Virus record (IMG/VR): IMGVR_UViG_3300037843_001625
Span: 1-36,519 of that record
From: a virus
DNA length: 36,519 bases
Direction: 5' to 3' (one strand)
In this document: one piece after another, positions 15,932 to 23,878 of the stretch
Position numbering within the stretch: position 1 is the stretch's first letter
How the letters are laid out: each line of letters opens with the position of its first letter
Notes under the pieces: generated by a model
Seen by the model: the letters and a program-made list of their open reading frames with translations, nothing else
The model's database searches: none
Told to the model about the DNA's origin: nothing
Program-made: the position numbers and the translations under genes

Positions 15932-16882
15932 TTAAGTGCAGATTATATCTAAGGCGTCGTCTAACACGACTTTAGGTTGCAGCCACTGGCGTATAATGTA
16001 TCCATCGTATCCTGCGAGTTCATTGCGGTACTGCGCTGCCATAGTTGGGCCTTGACCTAAACAGATGCCTGGAGCAGCAGATGAACCAACGATAGGACCA
16101 ACTGAGCTTGTAGGTGTTTCTGTTAATGCATAGTCAGTGAAGACAGTGATTTGCGGTCGATTAGGCAACTTGAATGTTCCTGCGTTTGCGCTAAAGTTAG
16201 CCATGCCTGCCCAAACCAAGTTGCGTATCCAAGTGTTCTGAACAAACTTGTCAAATAGTGTTGGATGCATAGCCATAAAGTCAACTGGGTACCCTTTGCC
16301 CTGGATGTAGTTGATTGAAGCAGTGATAGCAGTCAACGGATTAGTTGTTGAGACACCAGATGATTGAGCAGCCCAGTCAGAATATGGAACAGAAGCAACT
16401 TTCTCGGTAATTGAACCCTCAAGTTCTGCAGCGATCTGCTTATTCTCCATTCTGGCTAAGTCACGAGCTGCATCAGAAACATGCATTTGCAACAGTGGAT
16501 GAGCAGCCTTCATCTGAGTTTCATCAGCTAAGGCTACGTGAACCACGTTCTTCCAGAGGTCAAAGTTGACGGCGGTATAAGCTTCTTTGCTGATTGCTGC
16601 TTCTTCAAGCGGCTTAACTTTTTCTTGCCCTGCCAATGATGTAGCGATGTCAACACGCATCGTCAGATTATCCATAGGTATTGGTCTACAGACGCCTCTT
16701 AGAGTGTATTGTGGACGCGCTAAGCCAAGAACTTCATTTAGTATGGTGACTGCTTTAATGTCTGCGATGTCGCTTGGCATCACTATACCTGCAGCTTCGA
16801 ATTTGCGGCTGAGATCGGGGTTTCCTGATGCCTTGTAGAATTTGCCGTCTACTGCGGATTGATAAACTCTTGTTTGAGTCAT
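15932..16882 (-). CDS. Major capsid protein (HK97 fold)
   Basis: This 316-residue protein is the main head subunit. It follows the protease/scaffold and decoration genes. It contains an N-arm with 'SDIADIKAVTILNEVLG', E-loop/P-domain-like segments (DLWKNVVHVALADETQMKA) and a spine helix region 'SDAARDLARMENKQIAAELEG'. The A-domain-like 'YPVDFMAMHPTLFDKFVQN', a beta strand pair 'PQITVFTDYAL', and C-terminal 'YDGYIIRQWLQPKVVLDDA' complete the pattern. These order and position features are typical of HK97-fold capsid proteins of archaeal head-tailed viruses. Confidence 0.85.
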   Translation of the reverse strand: MTQTRVYQSAVDGKFYKASGNPDLSRKFEAAGIVMPSDIADIKAVTILNEVLGLARPQYTLRGVCRPIPMDNLTMRVDIATSLAGQEKVKPLEEAAISKEAYTAVNFDLWKNVVHVALADETQMKAAHPLLQMHVSDAARDLARMENKQIAAELEGSITEKVASVPYSDWAAQSSGVSTTNPLTAITASINYIQGKGYPVDFMAMHPTLFDKFVQNTWIRNLVWAGMANFSANAGTFKLPNRPQITVFTDYALTETPTSSVGPIVGSSAAPGICLGQGPTMAAQYRNELAGYDGYIIRQWLQPKVVLDDALDIICT

Positions 16883-16883
16883 T

Positions 16884-17309
16884 TTATGGTTCTCCTAACC
16901 ACATTTCCTGTACCGTATCTGCATCAGCCGATAGTTTAGTGGCGTATCCAACTACTGCGATGTTGGTATCAATAGCTGTCTGGTCCGTTGCGGTTGCAAA
17001 CGTGTTTGCTTGCGAAACAGTCCCTTTCACAAATTTGGTAACTTGCCCAGCTGTGCCTGAAATCATGAGTTTACTGTTGACATATGCGAGTCCGGAACCT
17101 GAAACTTTGGCGGCAATAACGTTGCCTCTAACAACACATGGAACTGTGTGGGCTACGCCGTTTGTAGTATCGGTTGCGTAAACTTTGGTTTCCAATGCCA
17201 TTACAACTTTATTGTTGGCTGCTAATGCAGCGGTTGCGGGCACTAAGCCTCCGCCTGAACCATCATCACAGTAGAGTTGTCCCTTAACACAGTCAGTTGA
17301 TGCTTTCAT
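16884..17309 (-). CDS. Capsid decoration/stabilising protein (DUF2190-like)
   Basis: This 141-residue Ala/Gly/Thr/Val-rich beta protein ends one base before the capsid gene's region. The pattern 'KGQLYCDDG', 'LAANNKVVMALE', 'CVVRGNVIAAKVSGSGLAY', 'ANTFATATDQTAIDTNIAVVGYAT' fits the DUF2190-like decoration proteins. Those proteins form trimeric or repetitive beta structures on capsid surfaces. Position between the scaffold and capsid supports this. Confidence 0.7.
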   Translation of the reverse strand: MKASTDCVKGQLYCDDGSGGGLVPATAALAANNKVVMALETKVYATDTTNGVAHTVPCVVRGNVIAAKVSGSGLAYVNSKLMISGTAGQVTKFVKGTVSQANTFATATDQTAIDTNIAVVGYATKLSADADTVQEMWLGEP

Positions 17310-17364
17310 AGTGAAGGTTTCAACGATTAATCCAGATTCCTTGAGTATGTCTCCTTGGGACGTT

Positions 17365-18474
17365 TTATTTTACCTCCTTCTGAGGCGCAAAACCAAAATC
17401 GGCTCTGCACTCTTTTATCGCGGCTTCCAATGAGTCGCCTGATTTAGCTTCATATTTCACGCTGGGAACAGAAGCTTGTTTTTGGGTTATGGAGGCAACC
17501 TTTAGAGCGTCAGCTTTCAAAACTGCCAATGCATCATCAGACAATGCAGCAAGAAATGTCTTATCTGCCTCTTCCTTGCCTGCAAGGCCTGCATCTGCTC
17601 TGGCTTTGAGTGTATCAGCAACTAAACCATCGTGCCGTGCTTTTTCGAGTGCATCAAATTTAGCTTTCAATGTCTTAGCGTCTTCAGTAGCGGTTTTTGT
17701 TTCAGCTTTGGCTGCCTCGTAGTCAGTTTGCAGTTTCTTGTACTGTTGCTCTAAATTTGCCAATTTTTCTACAATTTCGTTTTCGTTTTTCTCTGGCAAA
17801 TCTTTCTTAACTCCTATTTTGGTAATCCCAGCTTCATTTACTGGGGGTTCCTGTGACTCATACACTCCCGCAAGCAACTCAAGCGCCCGAGTGTACCCTT
17901 CCGCCGACGATGATGCCTTCCCAGACATCTCCTGCAATCCAGCCTGCGGATAAGCCGGAACATCCACAAAATCAACCCGCTTAAACTTGAAAGATTCAAC
18001 CTGGATGAAAGCAGAACTATCCTTCACAGAAAGACAAGAGTGACCGCCAAACGGATCCTCCAACCCAGAGAGATCAGCGCCACACTTGCTGCAGGTATCC
18101 TGGTAACTGAAAAGAACAACAGATACAGGTCCCAACTTGCCCGCCTGCATCATATTCCAAGTTTGGTCATCCGTAATCGAAGCTGTACCTAAAGCGTAAG
18201 CCCCAGGCTTTTCTGTCGATACAAATTTGCCGCTATCCAAAGTCTGGCCCTCTGGATAATGCTTGTCTATTTTGTAGTCGGCGCCCATGCCAATGGGTTT
18301 ACCCTTAAGGGTTGGTAGGCCTTCCTCAAGGGCTTTGTCGGTGACTGCCCAGCGGTTACGGTTCTTGCTAGTATTCATAATGTAGAAGGTAGCGGACCGT
18401 TGACCCTCTGCATCGACAGCAAACTGTAGCATACCTGCTAAGAAACTGCGTTCTCTACCAGTAGATTTAGTCAT
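17365..18474 (-). CDS. Capsid maturation protease fused to scaffold, with zinc-ribbon insertion
   Basis: This 369-residue protein (from ATG 18474) has an N-terminal protease-like domain (about 1-200): 'LKGKPIGMGADYKIDKHYPEG' with H72, then 'AYALGTASITDD' and 'LGPVSVVLFSYQ' with Ser 118 or 123. The pattern resembles S78/herpesvirus-type prohead proteases. Right after the candidate serine strand is an insertion with C128, C131, H145 and C147, which looks like a zinc ribbon and is unusual for this family. The C-terminal 150 residues are Glu/Ala/Lys-rich coiled coil (scaffold-like). A GTG at 18567 would add 31 residues, but the sequence there is better explained as structured leader. Confidence 0.75.
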   Translation of the reverse strand: MTKSTGRERSFLAGMLQFAVDAEGQRSATFYIMNTSKNRNRWAVTDKALEEGLPTLKGKPIGMGADYKIDKHYPEGQTLDSGKFVSTEKPGAYALGTASITDDQTWNMMQAGKLGPVSVVLFSYQDTCSKCGADLSGLEDPFGGHSCLSVKDSSAFIQVESFKFKRVDFVDVPAYPQAGLQEMSGKASSSAEGYTRALELLAGVYESQEPPVNEAGITKIGVKKDLPEKNENEIVEKLANLEQQYKKLQTDYEAAKAETKTATEDAKTLKAKFDALEKARHDGLVADTLKARADAGLAGKEEADKTFLAALSDDALAVLKADALKVASITQKQASVPSVKYEAKSGDSLEAAIKECRADFGFAPQKEVK

Positions 18475-18581
18475 TTCAAGTTCACTTTTGAAAAAAGGAT
18501 TCAGGCGCTCCCTATCCCCGTCAAAATTTGAGGAATTGGCATATTGTCGGGAGCGCCGACGTAACACGCGTTACCAAAAAA
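18475..18581 (-). promoter_or_regulatory. Structured leader before the protease/scaffold gene
   Basis: On the minus strand this 107-base region contains a perfect 9-bp inverted repeat, GGCGCTCCC (18549-18557) and GGGAGCGCC (18504-18512). An alternative hairpin GTCGG-CGCTC-CCGAC, whose stem uses part of the first arm, and a GTAAC-N4-GTTAC hairpin are also present. The first two cannot coexist, so the region could act as an expression switch or processing site. No protein has been described here; if the GTG at 18567 were used, it would also be coding. Confidence 0.4.
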
Positions 18582-18950
18582 TTATGGAGTAAAATCGCCT
18601 AGGATTAGTTCCCATTGGCATCTATCGCCGTTATGGATTGGCATTTTTGGCATGAACCAACTCACTTTGTAATATCCATTATTGCCGCCCATCGATGCAG
18701 CAATACAGCGATCACAAACGCGGTCATCTTCAGCTGTCACCCACTTCATCCAGGCTATTTGATTTGTGGGCGCTACCATTTTGAAGCTGTTATTAACAGT
18801 TTTAAACATCAAATCCTGCGATAAGCCATCAATGCTATGCAAGATTCCAGCCGGAGTATCCCAGAAACCCGACGCCGCCGCCTCAAGGATCCGCTGCTCG
18901 CTGCAAGTGCACCGATGCCCTAATGCAACAACAGGTTTAGAAGTGGTCAA
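18582..18950 (-). CDS. Mu gpF-like minor head protein, C-terminal part
   Basis: This 122-residue protein has the core of the Mu F-like minor head family (VTAEDDRVCDRCIAASMGG, then HNGDRCQWEL), i.e. two CxxC-type groups and a His/Cys pair likely to bind zinc. It also has an N-terminal CTCSEQR motif. It starts at TTG 18950, overlapping the preceding ORF by 14 bases in another frame. Together the two ORFs (about 220 residues) approximate a single short minor head protein, so this may be half of a split gene. Confidence 0.65.
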   Translation of the reverse strand: MTTSKPVVALGHRCTCSEQRILEAAASGFWDTPAGILHSIDGLSQDLMFKTVNNSFKMVAPTNQIAWMKWVTAEDDRVCDRCIAASMGGNNGYYKVSWFMPKMPIHNGDRCQWELILGDFTP

Positions 18951-19236
18951 CGATTTTCCGCCAACTATTCAACGATTCATTTAAACCCTGCTCAAGCTCC
19001 GAAAAGTCACCATCATAGACTAAGCCGTGTTTACTGCACCAATCTTTCACGTTAACCTGCATTTTTTGGTAAGCTGCTTTGATTGCAGCTTCACCATCAC
19101 ACAGACAATGCAGTTTGTTAACATTATGCATACGATAAAGATGATAAATGCGTCTAAGGTCACGTTGCAGCCTGCTAGATTCTCGATCTATCAGCTGCGT
19201 AGGATAAATCAGGCGCTTAGGCTGGGTTTGGGGCAT
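18937..19236 (-). CDS. Probable N-terminal part of the minor head protein
   Basis: This 99-residue helical basic protein (RLIYPTQLIDRESSRLQRDLRR, then EAAIKAAYQKMQVNVKDWCSKHG) lies between the portal and the gpF-like ORF. It overlaps the portal stop by 20 bases. In related viruses the portal is followed directly by a minor head protein whose N-terminal helical half precedes the gpF-like domain. Either this is a separate small gene or the upstream part of that protein in a different frame. No slippery site was found at the junction. Confidence 0.55.
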   Translation of the reverse strand: MPQTQPKRLIYPTQLIDRESSRLQRDLRRIYHLYRMHNVNKLHCLCDGEAAIKAAYQKMQVNVKDWCSKHGLVYDGDFSELEQGLNESLNSWRKIVDHF

Positions 19237-20578
19237 TTACAGTTTTCTCTCCAGGCATACCAGGCGTAGGATTAGGCTGAGGCGCCGGCTGCGTCTGTTG
19301 TTCATGTTCTTGCTGATGCTCCTGCAACCGATCTTTATTCCAACCCATCATGTCATAGGCAATTTCGGGGTCATCAGCTAAAATACCCAAGCCATTACTA
19401 TACAATGCAGACACAGCATTCGCCATCTCTAAAACGTCAGTGGACCGCAGCGTCTTCCAAACATGCGTTACCCTCAACGGGACTACACCGGAATCACCGT
19501 TTTTCTTAAGCGCCAATTCTACCAGGTGCGGATACCACTGAGATTCTAATTCACGTTTGAAACTTCGCTGAATATTCGCTAATGTACCACCAACATAAGC
19601 TTCAAACTCAGTGTAAGCCGTCGCACGATTCTCATTAGGCTTATTCACAAGAAAACGTGGAGTACCAAAATTGCGGATTATAGCTTCCTCAAGCTTCTCA
19701 AGCAAAGCCACAAGCCCAGCTAAATTCACGTTAATATCAACAACTGTCGCGGTCACTTGCTTGTTAACCGCTATAGATTTACCCGATTTAGCCGCTTCAA
19801 TTAAACTATCAAGGAAAGCATCTTCAGCAACCGTAGTCATCCCGGACGTATCAGCAGACAAAACTGCGTAAGGCGCCCATAAACTACGGGTGATCTCAGG
19901 TAAATCTCGCCTCAGCACATTATGGCGGGCGTGACAAATCAAATAGAGCGGCTCAACCTCACTGAGGCCTTCACAGTCATTCTCTAAATCTAAATTAGCA
20001 AAATACAAGAAACGATTCTCATCTAGCCGCCACTTAGCTTCCCCATCGTATTTGAAGCCGACAAGTTTCCAGTTCACGTCAATATCAGGCGTAACTCTCC
20101 TGGAATCCACACTTAAGAGCCAGCCTGGCGAACCATCCGCGGCATATTCAATTTCAAAGCCCGATTTGCCAAAGATGCTGCGTTTCACCTGCGCAATATA
20201 CAGGCATCTGTCCATGTTTACAGTGCGATTTGCTGCGTCAACGTAGTCTTTCACATACCGATATTTCTCTTGAAAAGCCAACTCAGCTGCTTCGTCAGGT
20301 AATTTCTCTATAGGCTCTAATTCTGTTTCGAAGCCCGCTGTCATAGTTGCATAAGCAGCATTAACCACAATGCATCTGCGAACTAACTCGTCTTGGCGAA
20401 ACCAACGGTAAGCTTCAGGCCGCATGCCCTCATAATTAGTGTAACTATTGGCTTGGGGATTAGGTGTAGTTTGACCTGTACTGCGCAGTTTTGGAGTAGA
20501 TTCCGCAGCGGCGCCATAAATGACTTGTTTGACAACTGGCCATACTCCACGAAAACCAGAAAGTTTCGGCTGTGTCAT
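19217..20578 (-). CDS. Portal protein
   Basis: This protein (about 453 residues) forms the dodecameric gate for DNA packaging. It lies between terminase and the minor head gene. Characteristic stretches are 'YRWFRQDELVRRCIVVNAAYAT' near the N terminus, 'FGKSGFEIEYAADGSPGWLLSVDSR' (clip/wing), and 'LARHNVLRRDLPEI'-type helix-rich central and stem segments. 'NRATAYTEFEAYVGGTLANIQRSF' (crown-side helix) and a Gln/Pro-rich C-terminus follow. ATG at 20578 is preferred over GTG at 20626 because it forms an ATGA overlap with the stop of the small upstream gene. Confidence 0.85.
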   Translation of the reverse strand: MTQPKLSGFRGVWPVVKQVIYGAAAESTPKLRSTGQTTPNPQANSYTNYEGMRPEAYRWFRQDELVRRCIVVNAAYATMTAGFETELEPIEKLPDEAAELAFQEKYRYVKDYVDAANRTVNMDRCLYIAQVKRSIFGKSGFEIEYAADGSPGWLLSVDSRRVTPDIDVNWKLVGFKYDGEAKWRLDENRFLYFANLDLENDCEGLSEVEPLYLICHARHNVLRRDLPEITRSLWAPYAVLSADTSGMTTVAEDAFLDSLIEAAKSGKSIAVNKQVTATVVDINVNLAGLVALLEKLEEAIIRNFGTPRFLVNKPNENRATAYTEFEAYVGGTLANIQRSFKRELESQWYPHLVELALKKNGDSGVVPLRVTHVWKTLRSTDVLEMANAVSALYSNGLGILADDPEIAYDMMGWNKDRLQEHQQEHEQQTQPAPQPNPTPGMPGEKTVNAPNPA

Positions 20579-20700
20579 GCTTCCAACACTCCGCTGTTCA
20601 CATCTGCAAGTTGAGGGCTGCCCCACAACACGTAAGCGTACTTCTGCTTATCAGGCAACCACACTTTCCTAATCTGCTTCTCAACAAGGTCTTTTGGCAC
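20575..20700 (-). CDS. Tiny basic protein between terminase and portal (41 residues)
   Basis: This frame begins with GTG (TAGTG overlap with the previous stop) and ends in an ATGA overlap with the portal start, so both ends are translationally coupled. The sequence begins MPKDLVEKQIRKVWLPDKQK and includes a Tyr/Trp-rich middle (YAYVLWGSPQ). It is too short to identify, but the double overlap and the clean coding signal argue that it is real. It could be a small packaging or head-assembly factor. Confidence 0.55.
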   Translation of the reverse strand: MPKDLVEKQIRKVWLPDKQKYAYVLWGSPQLADVNSGVLEA

Positions 20701-20813
20701 TACAATTCAGCCTCGCTGTGAATGGTTATACCTGGCTTAATACGCAACTTAGCCCAAGGATCCTCCTGTTGCAGGTTCCTGTCGCATCTAACTTTCGGTA
20801 AATTGGTCATCAT
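20700..20813 (-). CDS. Tiny protein following the large terminase (37 residues)
   Basis: An ATG-ATG pair begins 3 bases after the terminase TAG. The frame gives MMTNLPKVRCDRNLQQED and ends at TAG 20700-20702, where the next small gene starts. The tight packing terminase, this ORF, 41-residue ORF and portal leaves no unexplained gap. Function unknown. Confidence 0.5.
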   Translation of the reverse strand: MMTNLPKVRCDRNLQQEDPWAKLRIKPGITIHSEAEL

Positions 20814-20816
20814 AAA

Positions 20817-22082
20817 CTATGCATGCCTCACTTTCGGATCTCTACTGCCAATCGAAGCAGCCATAATCGCATACATTGACGCATCCATCAAATGGTCATT
20901 CTCTTTAACTTCTGAATCGTAAACCATGACTTCATGAATCCAATTCACACATTTAGACGAAACAAACACTCTAGGTTTGCCATCGCCCTGCACAATAAAG
21001 CGCCCGCCAAACTCGCGAATAGCATCTTCACGTTTACTCTCATGAGCCACAGCATTCAAACCTGCAGACCGCAACATCGCTATGGTTGCCGGTGCACTGC
21101 GATCACAAATTATGCGACCCTGCCCATGTTCCGCAAGCATCTCTTTAAGTTCTTGGATAAGCGTTTCTGTCTGAGTGCGGTTTTGATAGAATTCATCTAA
21201 AATGTAAGCTCGGTTATCATTATCGAAACCGACGCAGACAATCGCAGAAGGATTTGTCCACCCAAAATCGACTCCATACACAACATCTCTGATGATGGAT
21301 GAATCAATTATTTTAAGTTCATGAACTGTACTGTCATAATCAAAGCTTCCTACACCAACGGGAGCAAATAAGCCTTCTATGAACCGTTTAGCTAAGTTGC
21401 CATGATGTGTCGCAACGATTTCAGCCTTATATTTTTCGCTTAAATGTACATTATCAAGCATGCTCCAACGGTAAACTTTAGCTTCAGGATTACGTTTCTC
21501 CGGGTTTTCATAAAAATCGTAAAGTCTGCAATCAGGCAGCAGCGGAGGCGGCGACGTTGTTACTAAACTGGCGGTTATATCTCGATCTGTTTTGCCCGAT
21601 CCCCGAAGTCTACGCAAAACAACATCTTGGGACTCGGCAAACTTGCGAATATATTGAGCCTCGTCAATGAGAACAACATCAACGTTTGTGCCTTCAGCAA
21701 ACTCGGGCTCTTCGAGACCGCCAAACCACAACGTTTGCCCATCAAGAAACTCTATACAATTATCACTGCGCTTGAAGGCAGTCACACAACGATTACTGTC
21801 AATCGGATGGCCTAAAAGATACTTAGATTCCAAGGTTGGAATCAGAATACGCCGAACCATTTTGTAAGTGGGCTCAAAAATGTAGCCAACACTGCCAGGA
21901 TTCTCCAGAAGCATACTGATAATTTCAAAGGTGCCACAAATTGTCTTGCCACCGCCAACGCCGGAAAAAACAGCGCGATGCCTCACCTTGTAACGGTCAC
22001 AATGAAAAGCTCGCTGTTTCGCAAACGGGTAATAGCGCAAAGTCACTTCATTATTCTTTTGAAGGCCACTTAATTGAGTCAT
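20817..22082 (-). CDS. terL: Terminase large subunit
   Basis: This 421-residue DNA-packaging motor ATPase/nuclease has Walker A SGVGGGKT (40-47), Walker B 'VDVVLIDEAQ' (134-143) and an RNase H-like nuclease domain. The nuclease domain carries candidate acidic residues D272 in 'YGVDFGWTNP', D327 in 'IICDRSAP' and D403 in 'DHLMDASMY'. Length and motif order are typical of compact archaeal and bacterial siphovirus terminases. The ATG overlaps the end of the small subunit gene by 32 bases, in the normal small-large order. Confidence 0.95.
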   Translation of the reverse strand: MTQLSGLQKNNEVTLRYYPFAKQRAFHCDRYKVRHRAVFSGVGGGKTICGTFEIISMLLENPGSVGYIFEPTYKMVRRILIPTLESKYLLGHPIDSNRCVTAFKRSDNCIEFLDGQTLWFGGLEEPEFAEGTNVDVVLIDEAQYIRKFAESQDVVLRRLRGSGKTDRDITASLVTTSPPPLLPDCRLYDFYENPEKRNPEAKVYRWSMLDNVHLSEKYKAEIVATHHGNLAKRFIEGLFAPVGVGSFDYDSTVHELKIIDSSIIRDVVYGVDFGWTNPSAIVCVGFDNDNRAYILDEFYQNRTQTETLIQELKEMLAEHGQGRIICDRSAPATIAMLRSAGLNAVAHESKREDAIREFGGRFIVQGDGKPRVFVSSKCVNWIHEVMVYDSEVKENDHLMDASMYAIMAASIGSRDPKVRHA

Positions 22083-22581
22083 CGGGCTGCCACATTTTTA
22101 TTACGGTCTTAGTTTGAATTGTCGTTTCCTGAGAAACATTAACTGCAAATTTTGGCTTCAAACAATTAATCATGTGACCCCTTGCAGTAATTGCAACGGC
22201 CAATGCTTTCAAATCAGGAGACTCAGAATCTTTCAATGCAAAACTACGAAGCAACGCAATATCGCGGAACTGCACACGAAAAAGCTCATCAATAAGCGTG
22301 CAAACTTCCTCACTGCGCAAATCATAAAAAACTGTTCGGCGACTTGCAGGATACCCTTTAGAGTGCAAAAAGGTGCAAATTTCCTCCACCGTGTCACCGC
22401 GACTTCGACGCTCAAAGACAAGTGTGCGACGCAAAACACGCTCAAGCTCTGCTTCAGAAAACTCTGGCTCTTCCTCAATAGTGGGTTTCTCTACAACTGC
22501 GGGTTCTGAAGGTCCTTCTTTTGCTAAAGCTTCTATTAACTTAGCAATTCGGTCGCCTTCAACTACAGCTGGAGTAGCCAT
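22051..22581 (-). CDS. terS: Terminase small subunit
   Basis: This 176-residue protein has an acidic N-terminal stretch followed by a predicted helix-turn-helix (about 55-95: GDTVEEICTFLHSKGYPASRRTVFYDLR). Further helices follow ('LIDELFRVQFRDIALLRSFAL' and 'DLKALAVAITARGHMINCLKPK'). Small terminases recognise the packaging site and deliver DNA to the large subunit. The assignment rests on the HTH and on the 32-base overlap with the large subunit. Confidence 0.75.
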   Translation of the reverse strand: MATPAVVEGDRIAKLIEALAKEGPSEPAVVEKPTIEEEPEFSEAELERVLRRTLVFERRSRGDTVEEICTFLHSKGYPASRRTVFYDLRSEEVCTLIDELFRVQFRDIALLRSFALKDSESPDLKALAVAITARGHMINCLKPKFAVNVSQETTIQTKTVIKMWQPDDSIKWPSKE

Positions 22582-22596
22582 AATTTCACTCTTCAG

Positions 22597-22980
22597 TTAA
22601 GATTGTGTTTGCGAAGTTTTCATTTTCTCTGCATCCACAATGTACCGTTCGCGCTCGCATGTTTCTATTAGATTATTTAATGCTTTCATGGTTGAATCAA
22701 GAGATTTGCAAAATTCTAAGCCTTTAGGCGTTAATGAATACTCAGATGGATTCAAATTCTTGGTGCTAGAGGGCTTATTTTTGCTTAGTGGGTGAATAAT
22801 ACGAGATTGCATTGTCACATAGCCTTGGTTCTGCAAGGTTCTCAGAAGGTCACGTAGGATAAGGCAGTTCATGTTAACTTTGTACATTATATGCGTTATT
22901 TTCGTTGATCGTTGATAACGTAGTACTTCAAGAACATCATAGATCATTTCAGCCTGCGAACGCTTCAACTTACTGCACAA
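22597..22980 (-). CDS. Winged-helix regulator (archaeal type)
   Basis: This 127-residue protein fits the winged-helix pattern typical of small archaeal transcription regulators: 'IYDVLEVLRYQRSTKITHIMYKV', 'NCLILRDLLRTLQNQGYVTM', then 'EYSLTPKGLEFCKSLD'. Helix, helix, recognition helix, wing, and the 'YsLTpkG' motif are all visible. The TTG start at 22980 overlaps the preceding small ORF; ATG at 22938 is an alternative. It may regulate the late operon near its promoter or the terminase genes directly downstream. Confidence 0.75.
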   Translation of the reverse strand: MCSKLKRSQAEMIYDVLEVLRYQRSTKITHIMYKVNMNCLILRDLLRTLQNQGYVTMQSRIIHPLSKNKPSSTKNLNPSEYSLTPKGLEFCKSLDSTMKALNNLIETCERERYIVDAEKMKTSQTQS

Positions 22981-23107
22981 TCCTCTTTATGGTAGCTACA
23001 CGATTCTTTGCCGACTCAACAATATCTTCAGCAACAATACTCTGCATCTCCAAAGGCAACTCAAGGACGCTCTTTAGAATCGTTTGCAACTCATTTTTGA
23101 AATCCAT
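22970..23107 (-). CDS. Small helical protein (45 residues)
   Basis: The frame beginning MDFKNELQTILKSVLELP continues as an Ile/Val/Glu-rich helix and ends at TAA 22970-22972. It overlaps the winged-helix gene's TTG. It fills the 160-bp gap between the coiled-coil membrane protein and the regulator. Amphipathic and uninterrupted, it probably forms helices, but no family is recognisable. Confidence 0.45.
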   Translation of the reverse strand: MDFKNELQTILKSVLELPLEMQSIVAEDIVESAKNRVATIKRIVQ

Positions 23108-23138
23108 ACTTTTTCCCCATCACCATGATATTTTATTT

Positions 23139-23375
23139 TCAGCAGATTTTAAGAAAATAATAGGTCAAGCCCACACTTAACGCGGAACTAATAAGAGAAA
23201 TTAACACCGGCTTCACAAAACGAATCCAGCTGCCATCAACGGCTTTGCATTTTTCCAATTGCTCAAGACGCGTATAAATGTGAGGCAGATGATTTGTAAT
23301 GATAAGATCAAGCTGCTTGATAATGTAATCTTGCTTAGTCTCGATTGTTGCTAGCCGCTCTTGAACAGTTGGCAT
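23139..23375 (-). CDS. Coiled-coil protein with C-terminal membrane anchor (XhlA-like)
   Basis: This 78-residue protein has an N-terminal coiled coil (ERLATIETKQDYIIKQLDLI and 'YTRLEQLEKCK'), a short linker 'DGSWIRFVKPV', and a hydrophobic helix 'LISLISSALSVGLTYYFL' (about 58-75). This architecture matches the XhlA/hemolysin-associated and related viral membrane proteins that act with holins. Its ATG overlaps the preceding stop (TAATG). It is near the start of the operon rather than beside the holin-like gene, so the function is uncertain. Confidence 0.6.
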   Translation of the reverse strand: MPTVQERLATIETKQDYIIKQLDLIITNHLPHIYTRLEQLEKCKAVDGSWIRFVKPVLISLISSALSVGLTYYFLKIC

Positions 23376-23692
23376 TACTGCAGGGCACTCTCCCTTTGAG
23401 ATATTATGAAGCCTTCAATAGTTTCTTGCTCGGGCTTGACTTCAGGCTCTAAAGCTCCTTCCCCGCGTGTATCCTCTAAAACTAAGCCGCGAATGCCAAT
23501 GAAGCCATCAGGAAAAACCGCTGGACTAGGCGGATCCTCCGGAAAAGCCTTGCGCAGCTCAGCTAAAACTTCACCGCTATTTACAGTGTTAATTGATTCT
23601 TTTTTCAAACGGTCAAACTTGGCAGTGTGCCGAATGAAGTTTCTAGCGACTCCGCTAGGAGATTTTCGATGCGGTATAATGGTACACTCCAA
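23375..23692 (-). CDS. Unrecognised protein, first gene of the virion operon
   Basis: This 105-residue basic/acidic mixed protein (TTG start at 23692) has 'GVARNFIRHTAKFDRLKKES' and a Pro/Glu-rich tail (DPPSPAVFPDG, LEPEVKPEQETIEG). It lies about 100 bp downstream of the predicted promoter, and its stop overlaps the next start. I do not recognise it. Confidence 0.55.
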   Translation of the reverse strand: MECTIIPHRKSPSGVARNFIRHTAKFDRLKKESINTVNSGEVLAELRKAFPEDPPSPAVFPDGFIGIRGLVLEDTRGEGALEPEVKPEQETIEGFIISQRESALQ

Positions 23693-23790
23693 ATCTTTTT
23701 TCGGCCTTGGCTAAAGGCTAGACAGGGCGTTAGTCTGAAGGCCTCTAAACTTGCGAGATAATAGCGATAGCAAGTCAGCAAGCACCTGCT

Positions 23791-23798
23791 TATAAAAT
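23791..23798 (-). promoter_or_regulatory. Candidate TATA box of the virion operon
   Basis: The minus strand reads ATTTTATAAGC, a good archaeal TATA-box match, with a predicted start about 25 bases further left (near 23768). It lies in the 186-bp gap between the tRNA and the first virion gene and directs transcription into the leftward operon. Confidence 0.5.
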
Positions 23799-23878
23799 CT
23801 ATGATTGCACAGTAGTTGAGTATTCTCGATAGGGTTCTTCGAAAACCTTTTAAGAGAACTAAATAATTAAACAAGGTG

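Noticed and set aside
18937-18950. Frameshift site between the two halves of the minor head protein
   Set aside because: No slippery heptamer or homopolymer is present in the overlap, so recoding is not supported. It may simply be two genes or a mutation.
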